Counted from the stretch's first letter, positions 31,530 through 40,804 are shown. The stretch: DNA of 49,465 bases from Argonema antarcticum A004/B2 (GCF_023333585.1 NZ_JAIQZN010000056.1:1-49465), one strand, 5' to 3'. The notes: a model not told the origin generated them from the letters alone. Numbers and translations are program-made.

Positions 31530-32060
31530 TCATCTTGCCCACTGATGCAAAATATATTCGTAGAAGCCTTCTTTATCTACCTTTTCCATTGCCTTAATGG
31601 GACGTCCACCTGACACAACTTTAGTACGACCCTGACTGACACCACTCGTCACAATAATTGTTTCCCATTCGCGCAGTTGATAAAATTCAGGACGAGCTAG
31701 ATAAGCTGTAGCTAACACATCCCAAAAATAATAATCTTGGGGAATGACTAACGCATAACATTGTCCTGCTAAATCGGAAAGCGGGTAGCGACGCTGTTTG
31801 CCAATTCGGCGCACAAATTCTGATGTTACTGGCACGTTGTTAGTAACATCTAAAGAGCAAAGAACGATCGCAATTTCCGTGTCCCAAATTCTCTTTGCAG
31901 CAATTGGGTCCCAGTAGACATTCCATTCCGCCGAACCATCCCCTCCAGCTTCTAAAGAACGCTCCACGTTGCCGGAAACGTTCAGTGCGCCTCCCATCCA
32001 GACAATTTGTTTAATTTTTGATTCAATGTCTGGAGCGAGATCGATCGCACTCGCTACCGT
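31530..32060 (-). pseudogene. Nucleoside hydrolase, 5'-truncated
   Basis: The C-terminal half of an inosine-uridine-preferring nucleoside hydrolase. The frame holds KQIVWMGGALNVSGNVE, AEWNVYWDPIAAKRIWDTEI and IVLCSLDVTNNVPVT, all family blocks. Reading on upstream of the first ATG (31997) gives further family sequence TVASAIDLAPDIESKIKQIV without a start codon. Homology then stops at about 32058, directly at a GGATTTT heptamer array. The N-terminal half with the DxDxxxDD calcium-binding motif is gone, so no activity is expected. The break at a repeat suggests repeat-mediated deletion. Confidence 0.82.
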
Positions 32061-32062
32061 GG

Positions 32063-32097
32063 GGATTTTGGATTTTGGATTTTGGATTTTGGATTTT
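32063..32097. repeat. GGATTTT heptamer array, five units
   Basis: Five perfect GGATTTT units, followed by a degenerate ATTTTGGATTT. The array lies at the broken edge of the nucleoside hydrolase remnant. Confidence 0.92.
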
Positions 32098-32229
32098 ATT
32101 TTGGATTTATCAATTTAACTCTGTTTTGAAATTTAGTAACATCATAAAATTGTACAGCCTTATGATGATAGTAAGTAGATGGGCGTAAATAAACTAAACA
32201 CTCATAAACCCAGTTTCTCCAAGAAAACG

Positions 32230-32272
32230 GGTTTCTAAGGGCGCGGCAGTTTTATGTTTAATTATACCCAGC
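32230..32272 (+). repeat. 43-base dispersed repeat, copy 1
   Basis: The segment running from GGTTTCTAAGGGCGCGGCAG to TTAATTATACCCAGC occurs again, inverted, at 37100-37143 with two mismatches. Just upstream, AAACCCAGTTTCT / AGAAAACGGGTTT can form an imperfect hairpin (32204-32233), a common cyanobacterial intergenic motif. Confidence 0.88.
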
Positions 32273-32441
32273 AAAACAGCAACTGGATGCCAGCGGATTG
32301 TTTGGCATTTGTAAGCGAGAACCTTATTATCGCCAGCAACTTGCCGAACTTGAAATAGATTCAGAACAATGGCGGTGGAACTGTATAAAGTTAGACCAAC
32401 AGCGACGAGTAATAGAAATAGAAAAAGTTTTCCAGCATTAG
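32265..32441 (+). pseudogene. Unidentified coding remnant
   Basis: A frame without a start codon but with strong coding character ends at TAG 32439-32441: it includes QQLDASGLFGICKREPYYRQ and LAELEIDSEQWRWNCIKLDQ, then RRVIEIEKVF. It begins at the edge of the dispersed repeat at 32230, so it looks like the C-terminal end of a gene cut by that element. I do not recognise the family. Confidence 0.4.
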
Positions 32442-32594
32442 TTTACAAAAAATCCAGTCTAGTACTGTTGATTGTTACAAAAATTTTTGGTTGACCGTCT
32501 CAGCAATTAGTACGCTATAGATATTGCCAACAGTACCATCCACTAGCTAGTAAAGCTCCGCATCAGAAATAACAACAAATATATGGAGGCAAGT

Positions 32595-32804
32595 ATGCTT
32601 ACGCAAAAGTACGATCCGACTCTCCCCCGTAGCATAGCAGACCTGGTTCACAGACACGGGTTTAGAACGGTGGTAAAAGAACTCGCAGCTTACTGCGAAG
32701 TCGAGTGGGTTCAGGCCAAAATCAGAAGCGAACCGGCAGACGACTGGCGCAATGCTGGTGTGGCGCTGGTCAAGATAGCTGAAGGTTCGCAGTCTCAGGA
32801 ATAA
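32595..32804 (+). CDS. Small hypothetical protein
   Basis: A 69-residue protein: MLTQKYDPTLPRSIADLVHR, HGFRTVVKELAAYCEVEWVQ, ending with an acidic tail. ATG at 32595 has a GGAGG site five bases upstream, which makes it preferable to the ATG at 32583. The predicted short helical fold (LxDLVxRHGFRTVVxELAxYC) looks like a real small protein of the kind found in cyanobacteria with no known function. Confidence 0.5.
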   Translation: MLTQKYDPTLPRSIADLVHRHGFRTVVKELAAYCEVEWVQAKIRSEPADDWRNAGVALVKIAEGSQSQE

Positions 32805-33074
32805 GCTTCGCTCAAGCTCAGCAACTTTATCTCTAAGCGTTTCTACCGTTAAACCGCTTGGCGATCGCGCTTGACGCACCTAAACGTTTAGAAAGAGCTT
32901 AGTTAGCATTGTGGTTATCGAGGTTTAGTTTTATATCCAGCTTCGTCAAGCCATTTGCAAATATTTCGCCAGTTTTCTACTTTTTAATTACATATTAAAA
33001 TAAAGGTCAGTCTCATTTGAATCGAAAAAATAAGCGCGATCGCATTTAGTCTAATTGCGATCGCATTTTACCAC
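32805..33074. other. Gap with two HIP1 direct repeats
   Basis: No gene is supported. Just before the Uma2 gene end, TGCGATCGCATTTTA and GCGCGATCGCATTTAG form a direct pair of HIP1 sites. Confidence 0.4.
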
Positions 33075-33845
33075 CTACAGATCCGGCTCAATCCCTGCTG
33101 CTCTTAGCTGATCTGCCAATCGATCGGCCCGTAGTTGTTCCTGTTCAGCCCGTTGCCGTTCCTGTTCAGCCCGTTGCCGTTCCTGTTCAGCCCGTTGCCG
33201 TTCCTGTTCAGCCAACTCCGATCCCCATAACAACTGTTCTCCATTGTCATCCCACCACCGCAACCACCAACCTGTCCGGTTTTCTCGACTTCCTTGCCAT
33301 AATCCTAAAAACAAACCCATTTCAGCAATCCAGTAACGATTATTTGCATCGGGTTGACGCACCTGATACTGTCCAGAATCATCAAGTTGATAAACCTCCA
33401 AAACTCCCGTTTGTGGTTCAAAAATGGTGTAGTTAGGAATGCACAAAACTTGCTCGTAAAAAAACCACTTTCCCGGTGGATAAGTTGGTTTCGTAGAATA
33501 TTCTCCACCTTCCGTATCAGAGACAAATTCCATCACCATAACCGGAAGATTTCCCTGAAGCTGGGGAGTATAACTGCGCCTAACTTCATCTCGCGAAACG
33601 CGAATTTCAGGAACATAACCCCAATCTGGAGCTTTTACCACAATTTTGTCATTGACGGTAGCGCAAATCCCGTAATTTGTGAACGTCAAGGCATTGGCTG
33701 GTAGTCTTCCAGCAAGTAGCAAGCTTTCGGTTAAAGCGGCGGCGAGAGATGGTTGATTGATATTGTCCACAGGCTCATCATCTAATATAAAATCATCCGG
33801 GAGTTTTTCCCAGGTTATTTGATAAGGGGCGGTACTGGTTAACAT
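33075..33845 (-). CDS. Uma2 family (DUF820) endonuclease-like protein
   Basis: A 256-residue protein of the Uma2 restriction-endonuclease-like family, very common in cyanobacteria. The core runs DKIVVKAPDWGYVPEIRVSR (aspartate of the active site), LPVMVMEFVSDTEGGEYSTK (glutamate and following lysine), and KWFFYEQVLCIPNYTIFEPQ. The C-terminus (about residues 212-245) is a charged coiled coil made of three perfect EQERQRA heptads and a variant, encoded by a 21-base DNA tandem repeat at about 33140-33215. The function of the family is not established. Confidence 0.88.
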   Translation of the reverse strand: MLTSTAPYQITWEKLPDDFILDDEPVDNINQPSLAAALTESLLLAGRLPANALTFTNYGICATVNDKIVVKAPDWGYVPEIRVSRDEVRRSYTPQLQGNLPVMVMEFVSDTEGGEYSTKPTYPPGKWFFYEQVLCIPNYTIFEPQTGVLEVYQLDDSGQYQVRQPDANNRYWIAEMGLFLGLWQGSRENRTGWWLRWWDDNGEQLLWGSELAEQERQRAEQERQRAEQERQRAEQEQLRADRLADQLRAAGIEPDL

Positions 33846-34062
33846 GGTTTCTCTGACTCCTTTTATTTTATGCCTTACTTATGACTAAATTCTACTCTTA
33901 TGTATTTTTTCTAGGACAGCACAAGCAGTTACGGCTGCAATTACGGTTTGTTGTACCTCTAAACTAAGTCTTCCTCTCGAATTAATTAACTCATCTTCTT
34001 GAAATTCAAATATTTCTCTACAGTCTACATAATAATTCCTTCTAGCAACTCCAACCTGAATT

Positions 34063-34273
34063 ATATCATGTCCTTAAGCATCGGTTACCTAAAAAATTCG
34101 TGTAATTACTCTTATCTGTGTTTATCTGCGTACCCTGCGGGAAGGCGCTATCGCGTCTATATCTGTCTTCATCTGTGGTTAAATTTTTACCACAGATGAA
34201 GACAGATGAACACAGATGAACACAGATAAGAGAGTTATTTTTTTTGGACAACCGATGCCACCGGACATGATAT
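34063..34273. mobile_element. MITE-like element with terminal inverted repeats, copy 1
   Basis: The left end ATATCATGTCC...GCATCGGTT and the right end AACCGATGCCACCGGACATG...AT are inverted repeats, and long inner arms (CTCTTATCTGTGTT... / ...AACACAGATAAGAG) fold back on each other. The 211-base element holds no gene. Its right 90 bases are almost identical to those of the element at 37286. There is no obvious target duplication. Confidence 0.7.
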
Positions 34274-34287
34274 CACTCATATATAGC

Positions 34288-34303
34288 AACCGCCAAGGCG
34301 GTT
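34288..34303. repeat. AACCGCC-AA-GGCGGTT palindrome
   Basis: A 7-base-pair stem in the context TATAGCAACCGCCAAGGCGG; the same context recurs at 43790-43805. It is a short dispersed hairpin. Between it and the U32 gene lies an inverted copy of the CTAGGGG heptamers (34348-34377). Confidence 0.85.
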
Positions 34304-34347
34304 AAGGCATTCTTAATTCCTGAAACCCTTGATAATAAACCTTTCTT

Positions 34348-34377
34348 ACCCTAGCCCCTAGCCCCTAGTCCCTAGCT
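34348..34377. repeat. CTAGGGG heptamers, inverted copy
   Basis: Read on the minus strand this is the array TAGCTAGGGACTAGGGG and so on, matching 6899-6930 including the TATAGCTAGGGA flank. It has about four units against six in the first copy. Confidence 0.85.
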
Positions 34378-34474
34378 ATACTAACGATGCAAACTGACAA
34401 GATATTATATCATCAAATCCTTTGATATTGCAACTTGCTATGTTTTCCAGTGCCGCTCAAATAAAGATTTCCAT

Positions 34475-37027
34475 TCACAACTTCCTTTCCAAAGGCCCAC
34501 GAGTCACGCCCAACTGATTTTGCAACTTCAGTTCTCGCCAAAGTTGGGAACCTGTAATCTCTCCTTGCAGCAATTGACGGTAGCGCTGAATAGTCTGAGT
34601 TACTTGGTGAGGCGTTTCATTAACAAATTCAATTCGGAAATAAGACACACCCAATTTTATCAAACGTTGCACATATTCTGCCCCAGTTTGAGCGGTGCCG
34701 TTAAACACAGTATTCCGACAACCTGCATCAGCTTTGAGGATATGTTCTGTACCGACGCGATCGCGCAATTTCACCTCATACTTATCGCAAGGACGACCGC
34801 AATTGGTGTAATCAGTTCCCGTTGATAAAAACGCACAGAATACGCAATGCTCCATGTGGAACATCGGCATATGCTGATGAATTGTTACCTCAAACCAATG
34901 ACGCGGAGAACTTGTCAGCAAATCTTCCAATTGAGTAATGTTCAAATCGTAGGACGCGGTGAGACGTTCTAGTTTATATTGCTGTTTAAAGTAATCTGCC
35001 GTTAAAAGATTGGTAACATTGAGAGAGAAATCACCAAGACAGCGTTTGCCTGCAAAAAACTGCATTTGGTCGTAGTTCCGCACTAGATAACCATCAGCAT
35101 TAGCAGATACCACTTGTTCCAAAATATAGTTTTCCCCTGGTTTGATAATTCGGGGTGGCGCAACCCAGATAGTTTGATTGGAAACGCTGTTATTTTGATG
35201 TACTAAATCCACAGCTTCGCGATACTTGTGGGGATCTTCAAATTCACAATAAATAGTTTCAATTCCCGCTGACTTGGCAGCTTGTAATTGCTTGAGGTTT
35301 CGCACTAACACAATTAGAGTGGGAGAAGCTGACCGCGTAGTTTCTTGGGCGGGTAACAGATCCGAAAAAGAAACATTTGAGTGCAGTTGCCAGCGTTTGG
35401 GTTGCGTTCGCAATTCTTCCAACTGCCCCACCATCTCCCGCCGCAGATGGTTCAACTCGCTCACGGGCAACATCACCGCACCACTGAGGTGATTTTGCAA
35501 CGATCGCAAACAGAAGGAAGTATTGCCGAGACGACCGAATTGCTCCTGCAAGCGATCGCTCGTGAGCGGTTTGGTGTGCGCCTCCGATAGCGGCATCGAG
35601 GACTCCACCTGCACCAGATGACCCTGTTCGTCGCGTGCGATCGCAATTAGAGGTTGACCGACTTCCCCATAAACTTCCAAACGAATAGGACGCTGAAATT
35701 GCGGCGTATCACCGGCAAAACTCTGACGCAATTGGCGATCGAGTTTTGGATCGCTAGTTTTCCAAACCTTATCCCCGATATGCACCCGTCGCAGATTGAG
35801 ATCTCGTCGCCCAAAACTCAGCACCGCATCTTGACCCCGCAGTTCCACCCCATAAACTCGACCGCCTTCTTCCTGCACTTCCGGGCGACCCCAGTCAAAA
35901 ACGATACCATCCCCAGGTTCTAGAGGCGCTTGCAGTCGCACCGTCACTTGTTCGTTGTGGATGCGGGTAACATCGCCCAAGTAAACTCCGCGCTTTTTCC
36001 CGAAACGCGCATGAACAAGTTCCTGATTGTCAATTCCCCGAAACCAACCTGTGTAGAGTCCGCGAGAGAATGCCATCTCCAAGTTGTAGCGTTCTTGAGA
36101 AGACGGGGAGAATGTCTCCTTGTCCCCTTGTTCGCTTGTCCGCTTGTCCACCACAGACAAATCTGCGATCGCGCGATCGATCGCTTCTCGATAAACGCGG
36201 GTAACATTAGCAACATACTCTGGCGTTTTCAGACGACCTTCGATTTTCAAAGAAGTTACCCCTGCCTTTACCAACTCTGGCAAAACCTCTAATCCTGCCA
36301 AATCTTGAGGACTGAGAAGGTATTTTCTGTCTCCCAAATCCACCTCTTTCCCATCAGCAATCAATTCGTAAGTCATCCGACAAGCTTGGGCACATTCACC
36401 TCTGTTAGCAGAACGTCCCCCCAGCGCTTCACTCGTCAAACACTGACCCGAATAAGCAACGCACAAAGCACCGTGAACAAACACTTCCAAAGGCAGCGAA
36501 GCGTCTTTTTCGGCAATCTGCTGCCGAATTTTGTTAATTTCCTTAAGAGAACATTCGCGAGCAAGTACCACCAGCTGGCAACCCAGGGATTTCGCAAATT
36601 CCACCCCCGCCGCACTGGTGATCGTCATCTGGGTAGAAGCATGGAGCGGAAAATCTGGCGAAAGATGCCGAATCAGGCGACAAATCCCCACATCCTGCAC
36701 TATTACCGCATCTACACCCGCCGCAATAATCGTGCGGAGATACTGTTCCGCCTCTGCTAGTTCTTTTGGAAAAACCAGCGTATTGAGGGTGACATACCCC
36801 TTCACACCGCGACGGTGCAGAAATTCCATCAATGGGGTCACGTCTGCCTCGGTAAAGTTTTGCGCCCGCATCCGGGCATTAAACCGCTCCAAACCGAAAT
36901 AGATTGCATCTGCCCCGTTTTCCACCGCAGCTTTGGCACAGTCCCAATGACCCGCTGGTGCAAGCAGTTCGGGTCTTTCAAAAGCGGGTGTTGTAGCTTT
37001 GGGGACTTGTTTAGGAGCGGTATTCAT
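34475..37027 (-). CDS. U32 family protein, RlhA-like rRNA hydroxylation factor
   Basis: An 850-residue U32 family protein with the DUF3656-containing architecture of RlhA (YdcP), needed for 5-hydroxycytidine formation at position 2501 of 23S rRNA in E. coli. The N-terminal domain begins RPELLAPAGHWDCAKAAVEN, GADAIYFGL. The U32 signature is EVFVHGALCVAYSGQCLTSE, then GGRSANRGECAQACRMTYEL with the conserved cysteines thought to bind an iron-sulfur cluster. A second cysteine set lies near the C-terminus (HMEHCVFCAFLSTGTDYTNC, then GRPCDKYEV). The domains between are DUF3656-type. Older annotations call it a collagenase-like protease; rRNA modification is more likely. Confidence 0.88.
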   Translation of the reverse strand: MNTAPKQVPKATTPAFERPELLAPAGHWDCAKAAVENGADAIYFGLERFNARMRAQNFTEADVTPLMEFLHRRGVKGYVTLNTLVFPKELAEAEQYLRTIIAAGVDAVIVQDVGICRLIRHLSPDFPLHASTQMTITSAAGVEFAKSLGCQLVVLARECSLKEINKIRQQIAEKDASLPLEVFVHGALCVAYSGQCLTSEALGGRSANRGECAQACRMTYELIADGKEVDLGDRKYLLSPQDLAGLEVLPELVKAGVTSLKIEGRLKTPEYVANVTRVYREAIDRAIADLSVVDKRTSEQGDKETFSPSSQERYNLEMAFSRGLYTGWFRGIDNQELVHARFGKKRGVYLGDVTRIHNEQVTVRLQAPLEPGDGIVFDWGRPEVQEEGGRVYGVELRGQDAVLSFGRRDLNLRRVHIGDKVWKTSDPKLDRQLRQSFAGDTPQFQRPIRLEVYGEVGQPLIAIARDEQGHLVQVESSMPLSEAHTKPLTSDRLQEQFGRLGNTSFCLRSLQNHLSGAVMLPVSELNHLRREMVGQLEELRTQPKRWQLHSNVSFSDLLPAQETTRSASPTLIVLVRNLKQLQAAKSAGIETIYCEFEDPHKYREAVDLVHQNNSVSNQTIWVAPPRIIKPGENYILEQVVSANADGYLVRNYDQMQFFAGKRCLGDFSLNVTNLLTADYFKQQYKLERLTASYDLNITQLEDLLTSSPRHWFEVTIHQHMPMFHMEHCVFCAFLSTGTDYTNCGRPCDKYEVKLRDRVGTEHILKADAGCRNTVFNGTAQTGAEYVQRLIKLGVSYFRIEFVNETPHQVTQTIQRYRQLLQGEITGSQLWRELKLQNQLGVTRGPLERKL

Positions 37028-37099
37028 GGGCTTCTGGGTAGAACAGATGGGGCGATCGAATTTTTAGGACTCTATTCTTTATATCTTAATTGGTAAGTA

Positions 37100-37143
37100 G
37101 CTGGGCATAATTAAACGTAAAACTGCCGCGCCCTTAGAAACCT
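37100..37143 (-). repeat. 43-base dispersed repeat, copy 2
   Basis: The inverse of 32230-32272 with two mismatches. It lies 73 bases upstream of the U32 gene start. A C-rich heptamer stretch (CCCACTCCCCCACTCCC and variants, 37216-37256) follows. Confidence 0.88.
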
Positions 37144-37285
37144 GGTGAGCGCAGGAGTTATAAGCTAACACGCATCTAATTCGGATATTTCTAATCCGGC
37201 AATCAAACCTTCAATTCCTCTCCCACTCCCCCACTCCCCCACTCTCCCACTCCCGCTAAACATACAAATTAAATGCGTAGCAGCT

Positions 37286-37443
37286 TATCATGTCCGATTG
37301 CATCGGTAGCGTAAGCGTGATGCGAGAAATTGTCTGTGGGAATCGAGAGTTAAATTTTAACCACAGATGAAGACAGATGAACACAGATGAACACAGATAA
37401 GAGAGTTATTTTTTTTAGACAACCGATGCCACCGGACATGATA
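37286..37443. mobile_element. MITE-like element, copy 2
   Basis: The left end TATCATGTCCGATTGCATCG and the right end CGATGCCACCGGACATGATA are inverted repeats. The right 90 bases match those of copy 1 at 34180-34272, with few changes and in the same orientation; the left arm is shorter, giving 158 bases. The two copies bracket the U32 gene as direct repeats. Confidence 0.7.
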
Positions 37444-37708
37444 TTACCGGGTTTCTGGGTGTTCAGTTTATTTACACCCACCTATTTAGATCCTCAGTTT
37501 ATGCAGCCTAAAAGAAATCGGAATCTAAGCTTAACAAATTCACACATACAGGTGAATTCATCCGAAAATTTGTCAGCGATCTAGATTGATAGATATTGCT
37601 ATTTTTAACAACAAAATTAACTAGAAAAAAGTGTGAATATGTAAACCTAAGCAATATAATTGGTAATTGGCGATATATCATCGCCAATTACCATTATAAT
37701 TTCGGCAA
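37444..37708. other. AT-rich gap downstream of aspS
   Basis: No gene is visible. Near the end, TTGGTAATTGGCGATA and TATCGCCAATTACCA (about 37660-37695) form an inverted repeat that can serve as the aspS terminator. Confidence 0.45.
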
Positions 37709-39496
37709 TTAAGCCTTTGGCTTATATGTTGACTGAACTTGCAATTCCTTCAACTGTTTCTCATCCACACTAGAAGGAGCATTTGTCAACAAACAACGCG
37801 CTTGCTGCGTCTTCGGAAATGCAATTACATCGCGAATTGATTCCTCACCAGCTAATAGCATCACCCATCGGTCTAAACCGTAGGCGATCCCACCATGAGG
37901 CGGTGTGCCATATTCAAATGCGTCCAGCAAAAAGCCAAATTTATTACGCGCTTCTTCTGGAGTTAAACCAATATGTTTAAACACTTGTTCTTGAATATCG
38001 CGCTGATAAATCCGCCGACTTCCGCCGCCTATTTCTATGCCGTTATATACCAGATCGTAAGCTTGCGCTCGTGCTGTTTTCAGGTCGTGCAAATCGTCGG
38101 GATGAGGTGCTGTGAATGGGTGGTGCAATGCTTCTAGTCGCTTCTCGTCTGCATTCCACTCAAACATGGGGAAATCTGTTACCCAAAGCAAGTTAATCTT
38201 GTTTTGGTCAATTAATCCTAATTGTTGTGCAACTACTTGGCGCAGTCGATCGAGTGTTTTATTGACGACGGCTACTGCATCGGCTGCAAATAACAAAAGA
38301 TGTCCTGGTTTTGCATCTGTGCGATTCAATAATTCCTGTTTTTGTTCTTCACTCAGGTTATCTTTAATCGCGCCAATGGTATCGATTTCGCCATTATCCC
38401 GGACGCGGATATAAGCCAAACCTCTAGCGCCAGCTTCGGCGGCTTCTTTGAACAAGTCGCCACCTGGTTTTATCCGCACGTTGGAGATAGCATCGTTACC
38501 ACTTGGAATGGGTAATACTTTTACTACACCTCCAGATGCGATCGCACCTGAGAACACTTTGAATCCAGAATTTTTGAACAAATCGGCAACATTCACTAAC
38601 TCTAAGCCATAGCGAGTGTCCGGTTTATCGCATCCGTAACGTTCCATCGCTTCGGCATAAGTTATGCGCGGGAAAGGTTTAGGCAAGTCCATGCCTTTAA
38701 CCGCCTTGAAAACATGAGAAACTAATTCTTCATTGAGATGGAGAATATCTTCTTGCGACATGAAACTCATTTCCATGTCCAGCTGAGTGAATTCTGGCTG
38801 TCTGTCGGCGCGTAAGTCTTCGTCGCGGAAACAACGCGCAATCTGATAGTAGCGATCGAATCCAGAAACCATCAGCAATTGCTTGAATAATTGCGGCGAT
38901 TGTGGTAAGGCAAACCATTCACTGGGATTGACGCGGCTGGGTACGAGGTAATCCCGTGCGCCTTCTGGTGTGGAGCGAGTGAGGATTGGCGTTTCAACTT
39001 CGATGAAGTCTTGTTCGTCTTCTAAGAAGCGGCGAATGGCTTTGACAACATTGTGGCGCAGTTGCAGATTCGCGGTCATGCGATCGCGCCGCAAATCCAA
39101 ATACCGATATCTCAGCCGCAACTCTTCCCGCACCGACTCATTTTCACCCGCTGACACCTGGAAAGGCAGCTGTTTGTGTACCTGATTGAGCAGTTCGATT
39201 CGATCTGCGTAAATTTCAATCTCGCCAGTAGGCAATTTCGGATTTAGGGATTCTTCTGGACGTGGCGTGACACGACCAGTAATTTTTACAACATACTCAT
39301 TACGTAGCTTTTCGGCTTGTTCGTAGGAGCCTGGGGTGCGTACTGGGTCGCTGACAATTTGGACAATGCCGGAGCGATCGCGCAAATCCAAGAAAATCAC
39401 GCCCCCGTGATCGCGGCGACGGTCTACCCAACCACAAAGGGTAACAGTCTCTCCCAGATGGGAGCTTCGGATTTGGCCGCAATAATGACTTCGCAT
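37709..39496 (-). CDS. aspS: Aspartyl-tRNA synthetase
   Basis: A 595-residue class II synthetase charging tRNA with aspartate. The N-terminal OB fold for the anticodon is [20 protein letters not shown] then [14 protein letters not shown]. Motif 2 is [20 protein letters not shown], and motif 3 is [15 protein letters not shown]. The bacterial GAD insertion domain is present in the middle ([20 protein letters not shown]). The length and all motifs are normal. Specific versus non-discriminating charging cannot be told from sequence alone. Gapped on both sides by repeat-rich DNA. Confidence 0.97.
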   Translation of the reverse strand: MRSHYCGQIRSSHLGETVTLCGWVDRRRDHGGVIFLDLRDRSGIVQIVSDPVRTPGSYEQAEKLRNEYVVKITGRVTPRPEESLNPKLPTGEIEIYADRIELLNQVHKQLPFQVSAGENESVREELRLRYRYLDLRRDRMTANLQLRHNVVKAIRRFLEDEQDFIEVETPILTRSTPEGARDYLVPSRVNPSEWFALPQSPQLFKQLLMVSGFDRYYQIARCFRDEDLRADRQPEFTQLDMEMSFMSQEDILHLNEELVSHVFKAVKGMDLPKPFPRITYAEAMERYGCDKPDTRYGLELVNVADLFKNSGFKVFSGAIASGGVVKVLPIPSGNDAISNVRIKPGGDLFKEAAEAGARGLAYIRVRDNGEIDTIGAIKDNLSEEQKQELLNRTDAKPGHLLLFAADAVAVVNKTLDRLRQVVAQQLGLIDQNKINLLWVTDFPMFEWNADEKRLEALHHPFTAPHPDDLHDLKTARAQAYDLVYNGIEIGGGSRRIYQRDIQEQVFKHIGLTPEEARNKFGFLLDAFEYGTPPHGGIAYGLDRWVMLLAGEESIRDVIAFPKTQQARCLLTNAPSSVDEKQLKELQVQSTYKPKA

Positions 39497-39856
39497 AGCA
39501 GTTAATTCAGAGTTCGTGCTGGAGAATGGGGAATTTAAACAGTTTAGTCGGATCGTCTTTGAGGTTGGAGTAAGAAGCGTCCTACCTTCAGTAGACTATG
39601 TGAGAAAACTTCCCCATTATGCAGCATCGGGGGCACTCCTGTAATGCCGTTTTAGAGGGACGGAGTGGGGGAGTGGGAGAGTGGGAGAGTGGGAGAGTGG
39701 GGGAGAAGGAACAACATTGAGGCCGAAAAAGGGGGTAGCTAACCCGGATTTGGTAAGCTGCTACGCATCTAATTTCACAGTCAGTTTTTCTCTTGCTTGT
39801 TGTGGGATGGGCAGGAAAGCCCGTCTTTGTATTCGATTTAGATGCGTAATAGCTTA
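39497..39856. other. Repeat-bearing gap upstream of aspS
   Basis: It contains a GTGGGAGA-type tandem array (39668-39703), whose inverse motif occurs at 37216-37256, and a 22-base segment (39754-39775, TAAGCTGCTACGCATC...) that is the inverse of 37266-37287 with one mismatch. The phrase AACCCGGATTTGGTA is shared with 6992-7006. No gene is supported. Confidence 0.7.
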
Positions 39857-40480
39857 TTAGTTGCGATCGGACTTTGACAAAGAAGCCATCAGAGCATTCC
39901 AGGCCGTTTTGGCAGCATCCGCCAAACGCACCCCAATAGATTCTATTTCGCTAGCGATCGTCAGCCAATTCTTTTCAGCTTGCTTGTGAATCTCGTGAAC
40001 TGCCCCTTCAATTCGCTCCCGTTCGATGAATTTATTTTGTTCAACAGTTTCTCTGGCTTGACGAACCGCCTTGAGATAGTTCTCGCGGGTGACATCGCCA
40101 GCAGATTGAATTTCTGCCTGTGCGCGAGTTTTAATGGCATCAATCACCAGCCAATTTTTCTCGGCTTCTTGCTGAATTAGGCCAACTGCTTGGTCGATGC
40201 GCTCTTTTGCGATCGCCTGATTTTGTTCTATAGCTTCCTGTGCTTGACGAACCGACTTAAGGTAAGCCTCGCGAGTGAGGTCGCCAGCCGCCTGCATTTC
40301 TAATTTGGCCCGCTTTTGAATCGCTTCAATCAGCGCTGCTGTTTCCTTTTTCACCTCTTCGGTAGCGTCAGGCATCTCCTTTTTTACTAAGTCAGTTATC
40401 TCTTGGCTGACTTCCACAATCTCAGTTGTCTCAGTCACGTCCACAATTGCGGAGTCTTTAGGAACAGTCGGTTCAGTCAT
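39857..40480 (-). CDS. Helical-repeat protein with duplicated 60-residue module
   Basis: A 207-residue, all-helical soluble protein. Two homologous segments, about residues 50-112 (KRAKLEMQAAGDLTREAYLK, ending EAEKNWLVI) and 115-175 (TRAQAEIQSAGDVTRENYLK, ending QAEKNWLTI), share the same framework of (E/D)AI...A..E.Q.AGD.TRE.YLK.VRQA.E. An acidic leader precedes them. ATG at 40480 is chosen for its AGGAG site; 44 more codons lie upstream but look non-coding. It resembles amphipathic apolipoprotein- or stress-type helical proteins. The function is unknown. Confidence 0.7.
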   Translation of the reverse strand: MTEPTVPKDSAIVDVTETTEIVEVSQEITDLVKKEMPDATEEVKKETAALIEAIQKRAKLEMQAAGDLTREAYLKSVRQAQEAIEQNQAIAKERIDQAVGLIQQEAEKNWLVIDAIKTRAQAEIQSAGDVTRENYLKAVRQARETVEQNKFIERERIEGAVHEIHKQAEKNWLTIASEIESIGVRLADAAKTAWNALMASLSKSDRN

Positions 40481-40626
40481 AGTTTTTTCTCCTGTATTCG
40501 CCGATCGGTAGTTCTTGCTGTAGCTAAGCATTTGTGATATTTTGCTTAATTCTATCCAGATCGTTCCAGTTTCGCTGACGGTGTACTCCCTCTTAGAGGT
40601 ACGGTTTAACACACCGGGCTGCTTGA

Positions 40627-40791
40627 TACAGCGGCTTGCAGGCTGATGAAGTCAATCTTCTGCGCGATGCCTTCGGCTCGGAAAAAGACCCACGCAGTTA
40701 TCTGGCAGCAGGTCTTTATGGGGCAGGCAGTGCAATACTGGGAATTATCAGCGTTCAGCTGAGTATCATTTTAGGTCGATCGGTAAAGTAG
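40627..40791 (+). pseudogene. crcB/fluC fluoride channel, C-terminal remnant
   Basis: A start-less frame reading SEKDPRSYLAAGLYGAGSAI then LGIISVQLSIILGRSVK and stop matches the last membrane helix and end of CrcB/FluC (..G..L.GI..V.LGI.LGR). The first part of the gene, including the first three helices, is absent. It lies 13 bases upstream of a DUF190 gene, which normally sits next to crcB. The family call is from pattern and context. Confidence 0.6.
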
Positions 40792-40804
40792 GGCAGCTGG
40801 TATC

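Noticed and set aside
34475-37027. Collagenase-type protease call for the U32 gene
   Set aside because: The DUF3656-containing architecture and cysteine sets match RlhA-like rRNA hydroxylation factors better than a peptidase.
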